In this document: positions 42,107 to 49,716 of the stretch, one piece after another | Layout: every line of letters starts with the position of its first letter | Position numbering within the stretch: position 1 is the stretch's first letter | Assembly: GCA_015065385.1 (NCBI GenBank) | Contig: SVQK01000063.1 | Coordinates: 1 to 64,000 of the forward strand | Direction of reading: 5' to 3' | Origin: Oscillospiraceae bacterium | GTDB lineage: Bacteria; Bacillota; Clostridia; Oscillospirales; CAG-272 | DNA length: 64,000 nucleotides | Position numbers and translations under genes: made by a program | Notes under the pieces: model-generated | Told to the model about the DNA's origin: nothing | What the model saw: the letters and a program-made list of their open reading frames with translations, nothing else | Databases searched by the model: none

Positions 42107-42634
42107 CTATCGCTTTATCACATACATTTGCAGTATCTCATCAAATGATTCGCTATAAGATTCGTGCTTCAGAATACCTCCGCAGTTTTTTATGACTCCT
42201 GCAGAGGCAGGATTGTTTTTATCACATGAAATCAACACTTCTTTTATCCCAATCACATCACAGACTTTAAGTGCTTCAGCAAGCATCTCAGTTGCATAAT
42301 GCTTTCGTCTTTCAGTCGGTCGGATCGAATAACCGATATGTCCTCCCTCTTCCCGAAGGAAATCATTCAAAGCCAAACGAATATTGATCATTCCTACGAT
42401 TCTCTCATCTTCTTCACGAACATAGAAATACGTTAAGGCAGGAACCCTGGATTCAGGGACGTTCGCTATGTCCATATCGCTCAGGATCTTTTGCAGCCAA
42501 GTTTCATAGGTTGATTCCTTCAGGAATCGATCCAGACTTCCGCTTCCATTGATTTCAGATCCATATTCATAGAACTCTTTGATATAGTCGACGGCTTTAT
42601 CTTTATAAGATAGGTTGGGAAATACCAGCTTCAT
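42107..42634 (-). CDS. GNAT-family N-acetyltransferase, A+T-rich codon use
   Basis: 175 residues. The acetyl-CoA-binding part is IRLALNDFLREEGGHIGYSIRPTERRKHYATEMLAEALKVCDVIG, with ERRKHYA in place of the usual R-G-x-G-x-A loop; this form is common in one clostridial GNAT subgroup. The last strands (EVLISCDKNNPASAGVIKNCGGIL) are family-typical. AAGGAGG lies 7 bases before the ATG, which overlaps the rlmD stop by 4 bases. Codons are visibly A/T-rich relative to rlmD, and the gene is bracketed by the rlmD end duplication, both signs of acquisition. Confidence 0.85.
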   Translation of the reverse strand: MKLVFPNLSYKDKAVDYIKEFYEYGSEINGSGSLDRFLKESTYETWLQKILSDMDIANVPESRVPALTYFYVREEDERIVGMINIRLALNDFLREEGGHIGYSIRPTERRKHYATEMLAEALKVCDVIGIKEVLISCDKNNPASAGVIKNCGGILKHESYSESFDEILQMYVIKR

Positions 42635-44052
42635 ATCCTAGCCTCCTTGCTATTTTTATCTGCGCCATTTCCCCGCAGGGAGGATATGTTTTCTTTCATT
42701 TGTTTCTGGTATTCTGCATTCTTCGATTCATACGGCACTGTAATGAAGTCCTTCTTTCGGTGGTACAAGCAGCATACCGTCTCAACATGCTTTGTCGCTG
42801 GGAAGAGATTAACGGGAACCACCCGCTTCACTTCGTATCCGTTTTCGGTCAGCTCGCGCGCGTCCCGGGCCAGCGTCTGGGGATTGCACGAGACATAAAT
42901 CACCCGTTCCGGAGCCAGCGTCAGGAGTTCTTTGCGCATTTGTCTGGACAATCCGGCGCGGGGCGGATCCACCGTGACCAGCTCCGGTGCGTCGTTCTTT
43001 CCGATCCGGCTGCGGTAGGTCGCCGCGTCCCCCGCAAAGAAGCGGATGTTGCCGAGGCCGTTTCGCGCGGCGTTTTTCTTTGCGTCCTGAACCGCTTCCG
43101 GATTGATCTCGATCCCGGTGATCCTGGCATCGGGAAACGCCTTAGCCAGCGCAAGTCCGATCATCCCGGATCCGCAGTAAAGGTCAGCCGCCCGCCGGAA
43201 CGGACATTCGGATGCGAACGAGAGCAGGGTGTCGAGAAGCATCCCGAATACGGGCGTGTTGACCTGCCGGAACGCTTCGACGGAAAAACGAAGATCCAAT
43301 CCGGCGATTTTCTCCCGTATCTCTTCGCTGCCGTCCACGGCGGAGCGTGTCTTTTCTCCCGTTCCCGGATCCGCGAGAACCGCGCGAACCTCCGGAACAG
43401 CTTCTTTCAGCGAACGGGAGCAGTTCTCCATGCTGTCGGGATCCGATACGGAAGCGGTGAGGGAAACGACGATCCCGTCCGCGTCCTCTCTGATTCTGAG
43501 GGAGCTCGGAGAAAGCGGCGCGGTCAGTCCCGGGTGATCGTTCAGAAAGCGCACGACTGCGGAAAAAGCAGCGGGACAAAGCGGGCAAGCGGAGAAGGGA
43601 AGAACGTCCTCGCTCCCTTCCCGGCAGTATCCGAACCGATTTGTTCGCGGGTCAAAGCGGAGGGACATCTTGTTTCGGTATCCGTACCGATCCTGTCCGA
43701 AGAGCGTCGGTTCCGGCTCAATGTCCTTCAATCCGTTCCTTCGAAACGCGGAGCGCACGGTGTTCCGCTTGATTTCGTTCTCCAACGCATACGAGACATG
43801 CCCGAGCGTACATCCGCCGCATCTCTCCGCGTCGGGACAGCGAGGATCGGTCCGATGCGGCGAACGACGAATCAGAAAAATACATTTGCCGATCGCATAA
43901 TTCTTTTCGATCGATTCAATTCGAAGTTCCGCCCGGTCTCCGGGGACCAGCCCCGGCACGAAAACCACAAGATTTCCGTGCCGCACGATTCCCGAACCAA
44001 GCTCGTTCATCTCCGCGCAATCCGCCGAAAATACGGTTCCGATTTCATCCAT
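42631..44052 (-). CDS. rlmD: 23S rRNA (uracil-5-)-methyltransferase, RlmD/RumA type
   Basis: Makes 5-methyluridine in 23S rRNA (RlmD) or a related RNA. A short TRAM-like N-terminus (MNELGSGIVRHGNLVVFVPGLVPGDRAELRIESIEKNYAIGK) precedes the Fe-S motif C72-x5-C78-x2-C81. The SAM site is AADLYCGSGMIGLALAKAFP, then VTVDPPRAGL and the nucleophile loop VIYVSCNPQTLARD. The end carries HVETVCC plus a ~35-residue extension. ATG 44052 is chosen because ATG 44088 overlaps the -10 box. Gene assignment among RlmD/RlmCD/TrmFO-like paralogues is by the Fe-S cysteines. Confidence 0.9.
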   Translation of the reverse strand: MDEIGTVFSADCAEMNELGSGIVRHGNLVVFVPGLVPGDRAELRIESIEKNYAIGKCIFLIRRSPHRTDPRCPDAERCGGCTLGHVSYALENEIKRNTVRSAFRRNGLKDIEPEPTLFGQDRYGYRNKMSLRFDPRTNRFGYCREGSEDVLPFSACPLCPAAFSAVVRFLNDHPGLTAPLSPSSLRIREDADGIVVSLTASVSDPDSMENCSRSLKEAVPEVRAVLADPGTGEKTRSAVDGSEEIREKIAGLDLRFSVEAFRQVNTPVFGMLLDTLLSFASECPFRRAADLYCGSGMIGLALAKAFPDARITGIEINPEAVQDAKKNAARNGLGNIRFFAGDAATYRSRIGKNDAPELVTVDPPRAGLSRQMRKELLTLAPERVIYVSCNPQTLARDARELTENGYEVKRVVPVNLFPATKHVETVCCLYHRKKDFITVPYESKNAEYQKQMKENISSLRGNGADKNSKEARI

Positions 44053-44086
44053 TCGCTTTGATTTCCAATCTTTCACGGTTTTCCTC

Positions 44087-44115
44087 ATTATAACGCAGAT
44101 CCGCCCTTTTGTCAA
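44087..44115 (-). promoter_or_regulatory. Consensus promoter of rlmD
   Basis: Minus strand TTGACA (44115-44110), 17-base spacer, TATAAT (44092-44087). It excludes the upstream in-frame ATG 44088 as a start. Confidence 0.9.
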
Positions 44116-44195
44116 TTCCCGCCGCGCGAACCCGGACGACTATCCGCGCATACACTGGAGCGAACCGGGAACGGCCCAAAAGGAAGGATTTGACT

Positions 44196-44423
44196 ATGTC
44201 GGAATGTATCATCACCATGAAAAGCAGAACTGCCGCGGAACGTGGGAGACGGTGCCTGCCGCGCGCCGGGTCGGTCATCGTGTCGCTGGATCCCGGAATC
44301 ACCGGAAACGGCTGTGCATTTGGACTTCGGCTCCCCTGCGGCGAAGTGGGACGCATGAAGGACGAACTTCGGCGGCAGGGAATTCCGTTCGGGACGGTGA
44401 TCGGAGGGTATGGCGCAAAATGA
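44196..44423 (+). CDS. DUF3343 protein (putative sulfur/selenium carrier-like)
   Basis: 75 residues. The fold pattern CIITMKSRTAAERGRRCLPRAGS...VIVSLDPGITGNGCAFGLRLPCGEVGRMKDELRRQGIPF matches DUF3343: a beta-alpha-beta unit with a Cys in the loop before the third strand (NGCAFG). DUF3343 genes often accompany this subfamily of class V aminotransferases. AAGGAAGGA lies 7 bases before ATG 44196; the frame extends upstream without a ribosome site. The stop overlaps the desulfurase start (ATGA). Sulfur or selenium handling is inferred from context. Confidence 0.82.
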   Translation: MSECIITMKSRTAAERGRRCLPRAGSVIVSLDPGITGNGCAFGLRLPCGEVGRMKDELRRQGIPFGTVIGGYGAK

Positions 44424-45550
44424 ATCTTGTCTATCTCGATCATGCCGCTACCTCGTGGCCGAAACCGCGCGAAATTCTGGACGCCGCCCGGGACGCGTCG
44501 GTGCACGCGGGAGGAAATCCGGGAAGAGGAGCGCATCCCCTCTCAGACGCAGCGTCCGGATTGCTGTATTCCGCCAGAGAGGAGGCAGCCTCCTTTTTCG
44601 GCGGGATTCCGGAGAGGACGGTCTTCACCTCCGGAGCCACCTGCTCTCTCAACATTGCCATCCGCGGACTCGTCAGGCCGGGGGACCACATTCTCTTCGA
44701 CAATCTTGTCCACAACGCCGTTCTCCGTCCGATCCGCGCGCTTGAGGCCGCCGGTCTCTGCACGTCCGATTTCTACGATGCCTCCGGGAGCGACGGGGAA
44801 CTGATGGAATCCCTCCGCGCGAAGGCCGGACCGCGGACCCGCCTTGTGATCGCCACGCACCAGTCCAATATCTGTTCCCGGATCCTGCCCATCCGGGAGA
44901 TCGGACGGTTTTGCCGGGAGCGCGGACTGCTTTTCGTTGTGGACGCGGCGCAGAGCGGGGGACATCTCCCGATCTCTCTCCCGGAAGATGGAATCGATGC
45001 CCTCTGCCTGCCCGGTCACAAGGGACTCATGGGCCTGCCCGGCGTCGGCCTTCTCCTGCTTTCGGACAGAGCTCGGTGTGATCCGCTGCTGTTCGGAGGC
45101 GCGGGGATCCGCTCGGAAGATCCCGGTATGCCGGAGGAGCTGCCGGAGCGTCTCGAAGCTGGGACCCTCCCCCTGCCCGCCATCGCGTCCGTCGCAGCCG
45201 GGATCCGATTGATCCGGAAGACGGGACTCGATGCGATACGGCGGCATGAGGAAAAGCTGTCGGCTCTGTTCGCGGAAGGCATCGGAAGGATGGGGCGGTA
45301 TCGGATCGCCGGGGAAAGTCGCGGAGGCGTGGTGAGCATCCTTCACGAAACCGTCTCCCCGGCCGCGATCGGAACCTGTCTTGCCGAGCAGGGAATCTGT
45401 GTCCGCACGGGATACCACTGCGCGCCGCTCGCCCACCGAACGCTGGGAACGGAGAAGCAGGGAACTGTTCGGGTCAGCTTCGGGCTTTCCAACACGGCGC
45501 AAGATATTGAACGAATTCTGAATGTTCTGAACGAGATTGATGAATTTTGA
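44420..45550 (+). CDS. Cysteine desulfurase-family class V aminotransferase
   Basis: PLP enzyme expected to remove sulfur or selenium from cysteine or selenocysteine. The start MNLVYLDHAATSWPKP is typical; PLP is held by Lys201 (LPGHKGLMG) with His147 in ATHQSN and Asp175 in FVVDAAQSGG. The catalytic Cys334 lies in VRTGYHCAPLAHRTLG, followed by GTVRVSFGLSNTAQDI. 376 residues, the short group (TIGR01977-like) often linked to selenium metabolism. No selD, yedF or iscU lies beside it. Translationally coupled to the DUF3343 gene. Confidence 0.88.
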   Translation: MNLVYLDHAATSWPKPREILDAARDASVHAGGNPGRGAHPLSDAASGLLYSAREEAASFFGGIPERTVFTSGATCSLNIAIRGLVRPGDHILFDNLVHNAVLRPIRALEAAGLCTSDFYDASGSDGELMESLRAKAGPRTRLVIATHQSNICSRILPIREIGRFCRERGLLFVVDAAQSGGHLPISLPEDGIDALCLPGHKGLMGLPGVGLLLLSDRARCDPLLFGGAGIRSEDPGMPEELPERLEAGTLPLPAIASVAAGIRLIRKTGLDAIRRHEEKLSALFAEGIGRMGRYRIAGESRGGVVSILHETVSPAAIGTCLAEQGICVRTGYHCAPLAHRTLGTEKQGTVRVSFGLSNTAQDIERILNVLNEIDEF

Positions 45551-45560
45551 CCGTCCCGTC

Positions 45561-45589
45561 TTGACTTGCAGACGAATTTCCAGTATAAT
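45561..45589 (+). promoter_or_regulatory. Promoter of the 107-residue conserved protein
   Basis: TTGACT (45561-45566), 17-base spacer, TATAAT (45584-45589). Confidence 0.87.
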
Positions 45590-45632
45590 TAATAAAAGAG
45601 TTTCATGGAACTGACCCAGAAAGGAATTCGTC

Positions 45633-45956
45633 ATGGCTGACTGGACTGTCGATAAAAACGAAGTGAAATCCACCGTGGACGGCGATTTTATCCTCTATCG
45701 GAACCGTCCGCTGGTGCGCGAGGATAATATCATCTGCTACGGAAACATGTCCGATCCCTATATTATCCAGATGATCGTGATCACCGAAAAGGAGTACAAG
45801 GGAAAGAAGGTTCCCGATCAGATCTATGTGCAGCTTCTGAGCACCGATACCTCCAAGCCCGTCAATGCCCGGGTCGTGAAGGATATCATGCGTTCCGGCC
45901 TGAGCGACGCGCTAGATATCGCCGTGGCGTGGCTGGAGCTGTATCTCAATCAGTGA
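45633..45956 (+). CDS. Small conserved-looking cytosolic protein of unknown function
   Basis: No named family recognised. 107 residues, soluble, beta-rich first two thirds (STVDGDFILYRNRPLVREDNIICYGN, YIIQMIVITEKEYKGKKVPDQIYVQLLSTD) and a helical end (ARVVKDIMRSGLSDALDIAVAWLELYLNQ). One Cys. It has its own strong promoter, a good ribosome site (AGAAAGGA) and a terminator, so it is an independent, well-expressed unit. Nothing in the neighbours suggests a role. Confidence 0.78.
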   Translation: MADWTVDKNEVKSTVDGDFILYRNRPLVREDNIICYGNMSDPYIIQMIVITEKEYKGKKVPDQIYVQLLSTDTSKPVNARVVKDIMRSGLSDALDIAVAWLELYLNQ

Positions 45957-45993
45957 ACATCCGCCGTCAGAATGTGCGCTTTTCAAATGTAGC

Positions 45994-46022
45994 AAAAAAG
46001 AACCGGTTTTCCGGTTCTTTTT
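45994..46022. terminator. Bidirectional terminator between the 107-residue gene and the ECF gene
   Basis: Perfect 12-bp stem AAAAAGAACCGG/CCGGTTCTTTTT with a TTTT loop; T runs on both strands. Confidence 0.92.
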
Positions 46023-46039
46023 CATGGATCGATTTTTGT

Positions 46040-46657
46040 TTATCTCTTGAAGTATTTCGTGGAGAACAGCGCCTGAGCGATGGCCGGGCAAAGGATCAGG
46101 TTCAGCGCAAGCTCAACGAAGAAGTTCACGCCGACCAGTCCGAGGAACACAAAGGAGAGCAGCTGACCGTTCGCAACCAGCGGGCCGAAATCCGCGCTCT
46201 CGGCAAGGGGCTTGGCGAACACGAGAATAACGCCGAGGCAGAAGATGCCGGTATTGACGATCGGACAGAGGGCTGCGGGAAGGAACACGTTCGACGCCTT
46301 GTTCGGACCGTCCTTGGTCAGAGCTTTGTAGACGAGTCCGGAAACCAGTCCGGCGAGAGCGGTTTTCGCAACGCACATCAGGAAGGTGAAAACGGCGGAC
46401 GAGCCGACGAACACCTGATACAGCGGCACGGCGGAAACGAGCATAAAGGTCTGGATGCCGGTGGTGATACCGGACAGCGCGCCGATCAGACAGCCGGCTC
46501 CGGGACCGATTGCGACGGCGGCGATGACGATCGGAACCAGCGCGAAGTTCAGGGACAGTCCCGCGACGATCGGGATCTGGAACATGGACAGCACAACGGC
46601 CAACGCGCCGAGGAGCGCGATCTGAACCATCATAAGGATTTTCTTGTTGGACTTCAT
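46040..46657 (-). CDS. ECF transporter S component
   Basis: Substrate-binding membrane subunit of an energy-coupling factor vitamin importer; needs the shared EcfAA'T module encoded elsewhere. About six helices: ILMMVQIALLGALAVVLSMFQIP, NFALVPIVIAAVAIGPGAGCLIGALSGITTGIQTF, and so on to the C-terminal FFVELALNLILCPAI. The start KILMMVQIALLGALAVVL is typical of S components. Substrate (folate, pantothenate, cobalamin precursor or other) cannot be read. ATG 46657 has GGAGG 6 bases upstream. Its transcript has a long structured leader. Confidence 0.87.
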   Translation of the reverse strand: MKSNKKILMMVQIALLGALAVVLSMFQIPIVAGLSLNFALVPIVIAAVAIGPGAGCLIGALSGITTGIQTFMLVSAVPLYQVFVGSSAVFTFLMCVAKTALAGLVSGLVYKALTKDGPNKASNVFLPAALCPIVNTGIFCLGVILVFAKPLAESADFGPLVANGQLLSFVFLGLVGVNFFVELALNLILCPAIAQALFSTKYFKR

Positions 46658-46709
46658 TTTCAACCTCCACAGCTTGGACGGGTCTGGATCCGGTTTTTCG
46701 GTTCCCTGA

Positions 46710-46737
46710 ATTATACAAAATTTGCATTTTGTATAAT
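46710..46737 (-). promoter_or_regulatory. Perfect 12-bp inverted repeat with GCAA loop in the ECF leader
   Basis: ATTATACAAAAT / ATTTTGTATAAT, perfectly paired. On the transcribed minus strand the loop is GCAA, a GNRA tetraloop, so it would form a very stable RNA hairpin; as DNA it is also a plausible operator. There is no T run after it. It lies about 55 bases before the ECF start and inside the transcript predicted from the upstream promoter. Confidence 0.6.
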
Positions 46738-46827
46738 CATGTGTATCGCCGTTTGCAGGGTCAGCGACGTTTTTGCATATTCCCCGCAGACGCTTCCGGA
46801 ATTCCTGAATCTTCCCCGTTTGAGTGT

Positions 46828-46857
46828 ATTATAACAAAAAAACGGAGAGAATGTCAA
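46828..46857 (-). promoter_or_regulatory. Promoter of the ECF S-component gene
   Basis: Minus strand TTGACA (46857-46852), 18-base spacer, TATAAT (46833-46828). The leader to ATG 46657 would be about 160 bases. The rest of the gap up to 46972 shows nothing else. Confidence 0.82.
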
Positions 46858-46972
46858 TGTGGAAGTGTGACAATCTCTCCGCGGCGGTTCCGACCGATTT
46901 GGTCAAAACACAGAGGTTTCTTCGCCGCACGAAATATCAGGACTTCGGAAAATCAGTCCGTGCCCGTTTTAA

Positions 46973-49111
46973 TCACCGGATGGGACGCATGGCGCACTCG
47001 TACAGTCCCGTGACGCCGCTGTCCAGCGTCATGGCGTATTCCGCATAGAACCGGATCGGAACCGCGGACCATCCGTGGCACAGGCTGCCTGCATTTCCGA
47101 ATTCACGCGCGCCTTCGATGGTTTCCCAGAACGTGGTCGCCTCGTGTTCCAGCATATACCCCCAATGGCGCGCGATGTCCGAAAAAACGAACCGCGCGTA
47201 CTGCTCGGGACGGGTCATGAGCGCGTCGTATTTGAATATGCTGTGGCTCAGGGTCACCGGGAGAAGTCCTCCCTTCCCCGTCAGATTGATTAGTGTAGAA
47301 TCAAGCCGCGCTCCCTTCGCCGCGTCCGCGTACAGGATCAGGGCGTTCGTCAGTTCGGCAAAATGACGCTTTTCTCCGGTCTTCCGGTTGATATAGGTGG
47401 CGTATGCACCGCGGTCTTCGTCCCAGAAAGCCTTATCCAGATCTTCGTTCAGGGAGAGATGCTCCCGGCGGTAGTACGCGGCCTCATCCGCTCTCCCGAG
47501 CTTGTCCAGCGTGTTCGCCAGAGAGCGCAGGCCGAAGGAAACGAAAGCGCAGAGCGGCGCGTCATAGGTCAGATCGTCCTCCGAAGAAACGGTTCCGATC
47601 GAGCTCACAAGACCGTCCTGCCATTCGTAGAAGTTCCAGTATTGACGCTCCGGGAAACAGGTGATCAGTCCGTTCTCCGGATCTCTGCGGCGGATGAACT
47701 CGTCGGCGATCCGCTTCATGACCGGCAGGATCTCGGAGAGAAAATCCGTATCCGCTTTTCCGGTCAGCTTTTCGGAATAGATCAGGTATTCCCATGCCTG
47801 CGTCAGGAAAATCGCCGAGAACGAGGGAATGGTGATGGAGACGCGCGCGGGCGAACAGAGCTCGAGCATATTGTCGTCCCGAATGGACTGCGCCATGAGT
47901 CGGATGGACGCTTTTGGGAAATCGAGCTCATGGAACGCCAGATAACCGCAGAGCATCTGATTGCGGGAATCCATCGTGTACAGAGCCTGTTCGCGCCACG
48001 GGCAGTCCTCGTAGTGCTCGTGCATGCACATGAGAAGGGTCCGCTTGGCGACGTCGAAGATCCTTGTGTGAAGGCTGTCCGCGCAGGAAAATGCCATCTC
48101 GTGCTCGAGCGGATAATCCGTGCGTTTGATGCCGGCATACCGGATCACGGCCTCTTTCGACGCGATGTGCAGTTCTAGATAGCGCATACCGAGGCGGCGG
48201 AACGGGTGAACGAACCGGTTCCGGCCTGCGTGGGCGGTATAAGACGCGCAGAAATTGCGGTTCCCGACGAAAGCGCGGACTCTGAGATCGTCTAACTGCT
48301 CGCCCCATCCCACAAGGATCTCCGCCTCCTGCGGCACATCGAGATCAAGGGACAGAAGTCCGGCGTTTTCCCGCTCCGTGTCGATCAGGATGAAGACGCC
48401 GTCTTCTCCTTCCTCCGCCCGGAGCGCGAGTCCGTCCTCCGACGGAAATCTGCGCCGCCGGTTCTGCTCGCCGAAGCGCAGGGACGCAAACTGCATCCGC
48501 TTGCCCATGGTGTCGCCGCCGTTCTCCCGGTAGCTGCCGGTCACCGCCACGGCCGCCGGTTCGTCCTCTCCGAGCGTCAGTTTGCGGATCGGTCTTTCAC
48601 GCCGCGGAAGAGGCTTATCGGGGAGAACCGTCCGAACCGGTTCCGCCTCCGGGACGCGGGAATCAAACCGGAAGGAATACCCAAGCTGGCCGGACACATG
48701 CTCGATCGGCCCCATGGCATATCCCGCGACAGGCCGCACGACCGTCTCAGGAGAGCTTGCCGCAATGCACGCGCCGTCCGCGAAGATCTCGAAGATCAGT
48801 CCGGCCGTCTCACCCCGGACGGTGGAGCTGTCGTCCCCCTGATGCCAGCAGCGGATCGTGAGCCGGTTTTCCCCCTCGGCAGCCGCGTCCGTCAGGTCGA
48901 GCAGATCGTAGACCTTGTCGAAGGGATAATCCGCGTACTGGCCGAAGAACAGCCTTCCGCCGAGTTCAAAGGCATAGTTCGTATCGACGGATACAGCCAT
49001 CGTGACTGTCTGCCCGGGCTTCTTCGTAAAGGAGACTTCCGCGTCGATATACACGTTGACGCTGTCGTATCCTTCCGCCCAGATCCATATTCCGTTTTTC
49101 CAAAGTTCCAT
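46973..49111 (-). CDS. GH78-like alpha-L-rhamnosidase family protein
   Basis: 712 residues without a signal peptide, so it would act on imported or cytosolic substrates. Two N-terminal beta-sandwich domains (to about residue 330) precede the (alpha/alpha)6 barrel, which opens with CADSLHTRIFDVAKRTLLMCMHEHYEDCPWREQALYTMDSRNQ, the GH78 pattern with acidic residues in DCPWRE and YTMDSR. The barrel continues ITCFPERQYWNFYEWQDGL to HEATTFWETIEGAREFGNAGSLCHGWSA, again typical. Rhamnose release from plant or host glycans is inferred. Gap of 78 bases to spoIIID. Confidence 0.85.
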   Translation of the reverse strand: MELWKNGIWIWAEGYDSVNVYIDAEVSFTKKPGQTVTMAVSVDTNYAFELGGRLFFGQYADYPFDKVYDLLDLTDAAAEGENRLTIRCWHQGDDSSTVRGETAGLIFEIFADGACIAASSPETVVRPVAGYAMGPIEHVSGQLGYSFRFDSRVPEAEPVRTVLPDKPLPRRERPIRKLTLGEDEPAAVAVTGSYRENGGDTMGKRMQFASLRFGEQNRRRRFPSEDGLALRAEEGEDGVFILIDTERENAGLLSLDLDVPQEAEILVGWGEQLDDLRVRAFVGNRNFCASYTAHAGRNRFVHPFRRLGMRYLELHIASKEAVIRYAGIKRTDYPLEHEMAFSCADSLHTRIFDVAKRTLLMCMHEHYEDCPWREQALYTMDSRNQMLCGYLAFHELDFPKASIRLMAQSIRDDNMLELCSPARVSITIPSFSAIFLTQAWEYLIYSEKLTGKADTDFLSEILPVMKRIADEFIRRRDPENGLITCFPERQYWNFYEWQDGLVSSIGTVSSEDDLTYDAPLCAFVSFGLRSLANTLDKLGRADEAAYYRREHLSLNEDLDKAFWDEDRGAYATYINRKTGEKRHFAELTNALILYADAAKGARLDSTLINLTGKGGLLPVTLSHSIFKYDALMTRPEQYARFVFSDIARHWGYMLEHEATTFWETIEGAREFGNAGSLCHGWSAVPIRFYAEYAMTLDSGVTGLYECAMRPIR

Positions 49112-49189
49112 CGTGCGCCTCCGCGTGGTGAGATTTGTGTTTTCTCCATTGTACCACGGACGGACGCGGTTTGCAAGGGGAAACGGAAT

Positions 49190-49471
49190 TCACAGGACGG
49201 ATCCCGACTCTTTCCGCGCGTCGTGCAGCAGGAGGTATTTCCGTCGGGTCGCTTCTCCACCCCGCAGATGGCGTTCCGCCTTGTTTTGGTCGAGTACCTC
49301 TTTCACGGATCGGAACAGCGCGGGGTTGCTCCGTTTCAGGGCTTCCGTCACGTCCTTATGCACCGTGGATTTGCTGATGCCGAACCGGGCCGCGGTTTCC
49401 CGTACGGTAGCGCGGTTTTCGAGGATATACTGCCCCAGCACCGCGCATCGGTCGTACACGTCGAATCTCAT
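49190..49471 (-). CDS. spoIIID: Sporulation transcription factor SpoIIID
   Basis: Mother-cell DNA-binding protein that switches genes of the sigma-E regulon during sporulation. The 93-residue protein matches the family closely: YDRCAVLGQYILENRATVRETAARFGISKSTVHKDVTEALKRSNPALFRSVKEVLDQNKAERHLRGGEATRRKYL. The helix-turn-helix lies at about 22-45 (ATVRETAARFGISKSTVHKDV). GGAGGGG precedes ATG 49471. Its presence marks the organism as an endospore former. Confidence 0.96.
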   Translation of the reverse strand: MRFDVYDRCAVLGQYILENRATVRETAARFGISKSTVHKDVTEALKRSNPALFRSVKEVLDQNKAERHLRGGEATRRKYLLLHDARKESGSVL

Positions 49472-49501
49472 AATCCCCTCCGGGAATGGCTCTCTCGGTT
49501 C

Positions 49502-49530
49502 AGTATATGAGGGGATCCGGCGGGTATGAC
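49502..49530 (-). promoter_or_regulatory. Candidate mother-cell sigma-E promoter of spoIIID
   Basis: Minus strand GTCATA (49530-49525), 15 bases, CATATACT (49509-49502), against the sigma-E -10 pattern CATACAMT. It lies about 30 bases before the spoIIID start. Confidence 0.55.
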
Positions 49531-49621
49531 GGAAAAGAACCGCCGTGAAGCTTTCCAACCGTTCGGCGATTTTTCCGCAGCATCCCGCCCCCGAAGTCGA
49601 AAAACGCTCCCTTTCCTTTCG

Positions 49622-49665
49622 GCGGAGAGTATGATATACTGTTGTCAGCGGAGAATATGATATAC
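49622..49665 (+). repeat. Two 18-bp direct repeats upstream of the XRE regulator
   Basis: GCGGAGARTATGATATAC occurs at 49622-49639 and 49648-49665, differing at one base and spaced 26 bases start to start, about 2.5 helical turns. Each contains a TATAC -10-like core. Operator or duplicated promoter are both possible. Confidence 0.65.
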
Positions 49666-49716
49666 GGCTTCCGCGTACAAAGCAGGATTCACTGCAAAAG
49701 AAAGGACGGAATAACC

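Noticed and set aside
44053..44115. Upstream rlmD starts at ATG 44088 or further
   Set aside because: The TATAAT of a consensus promoter overlaps that ATG, so it would lie at or before the transcription start.
46658..46821. Known riboswitch (TPP, FMN, cobalamin, THF, preQ1, biotin) in the ECF leader
   Set aside because: I looked for the core sequences of these classes and found none; only the perfect hairpin is clear.
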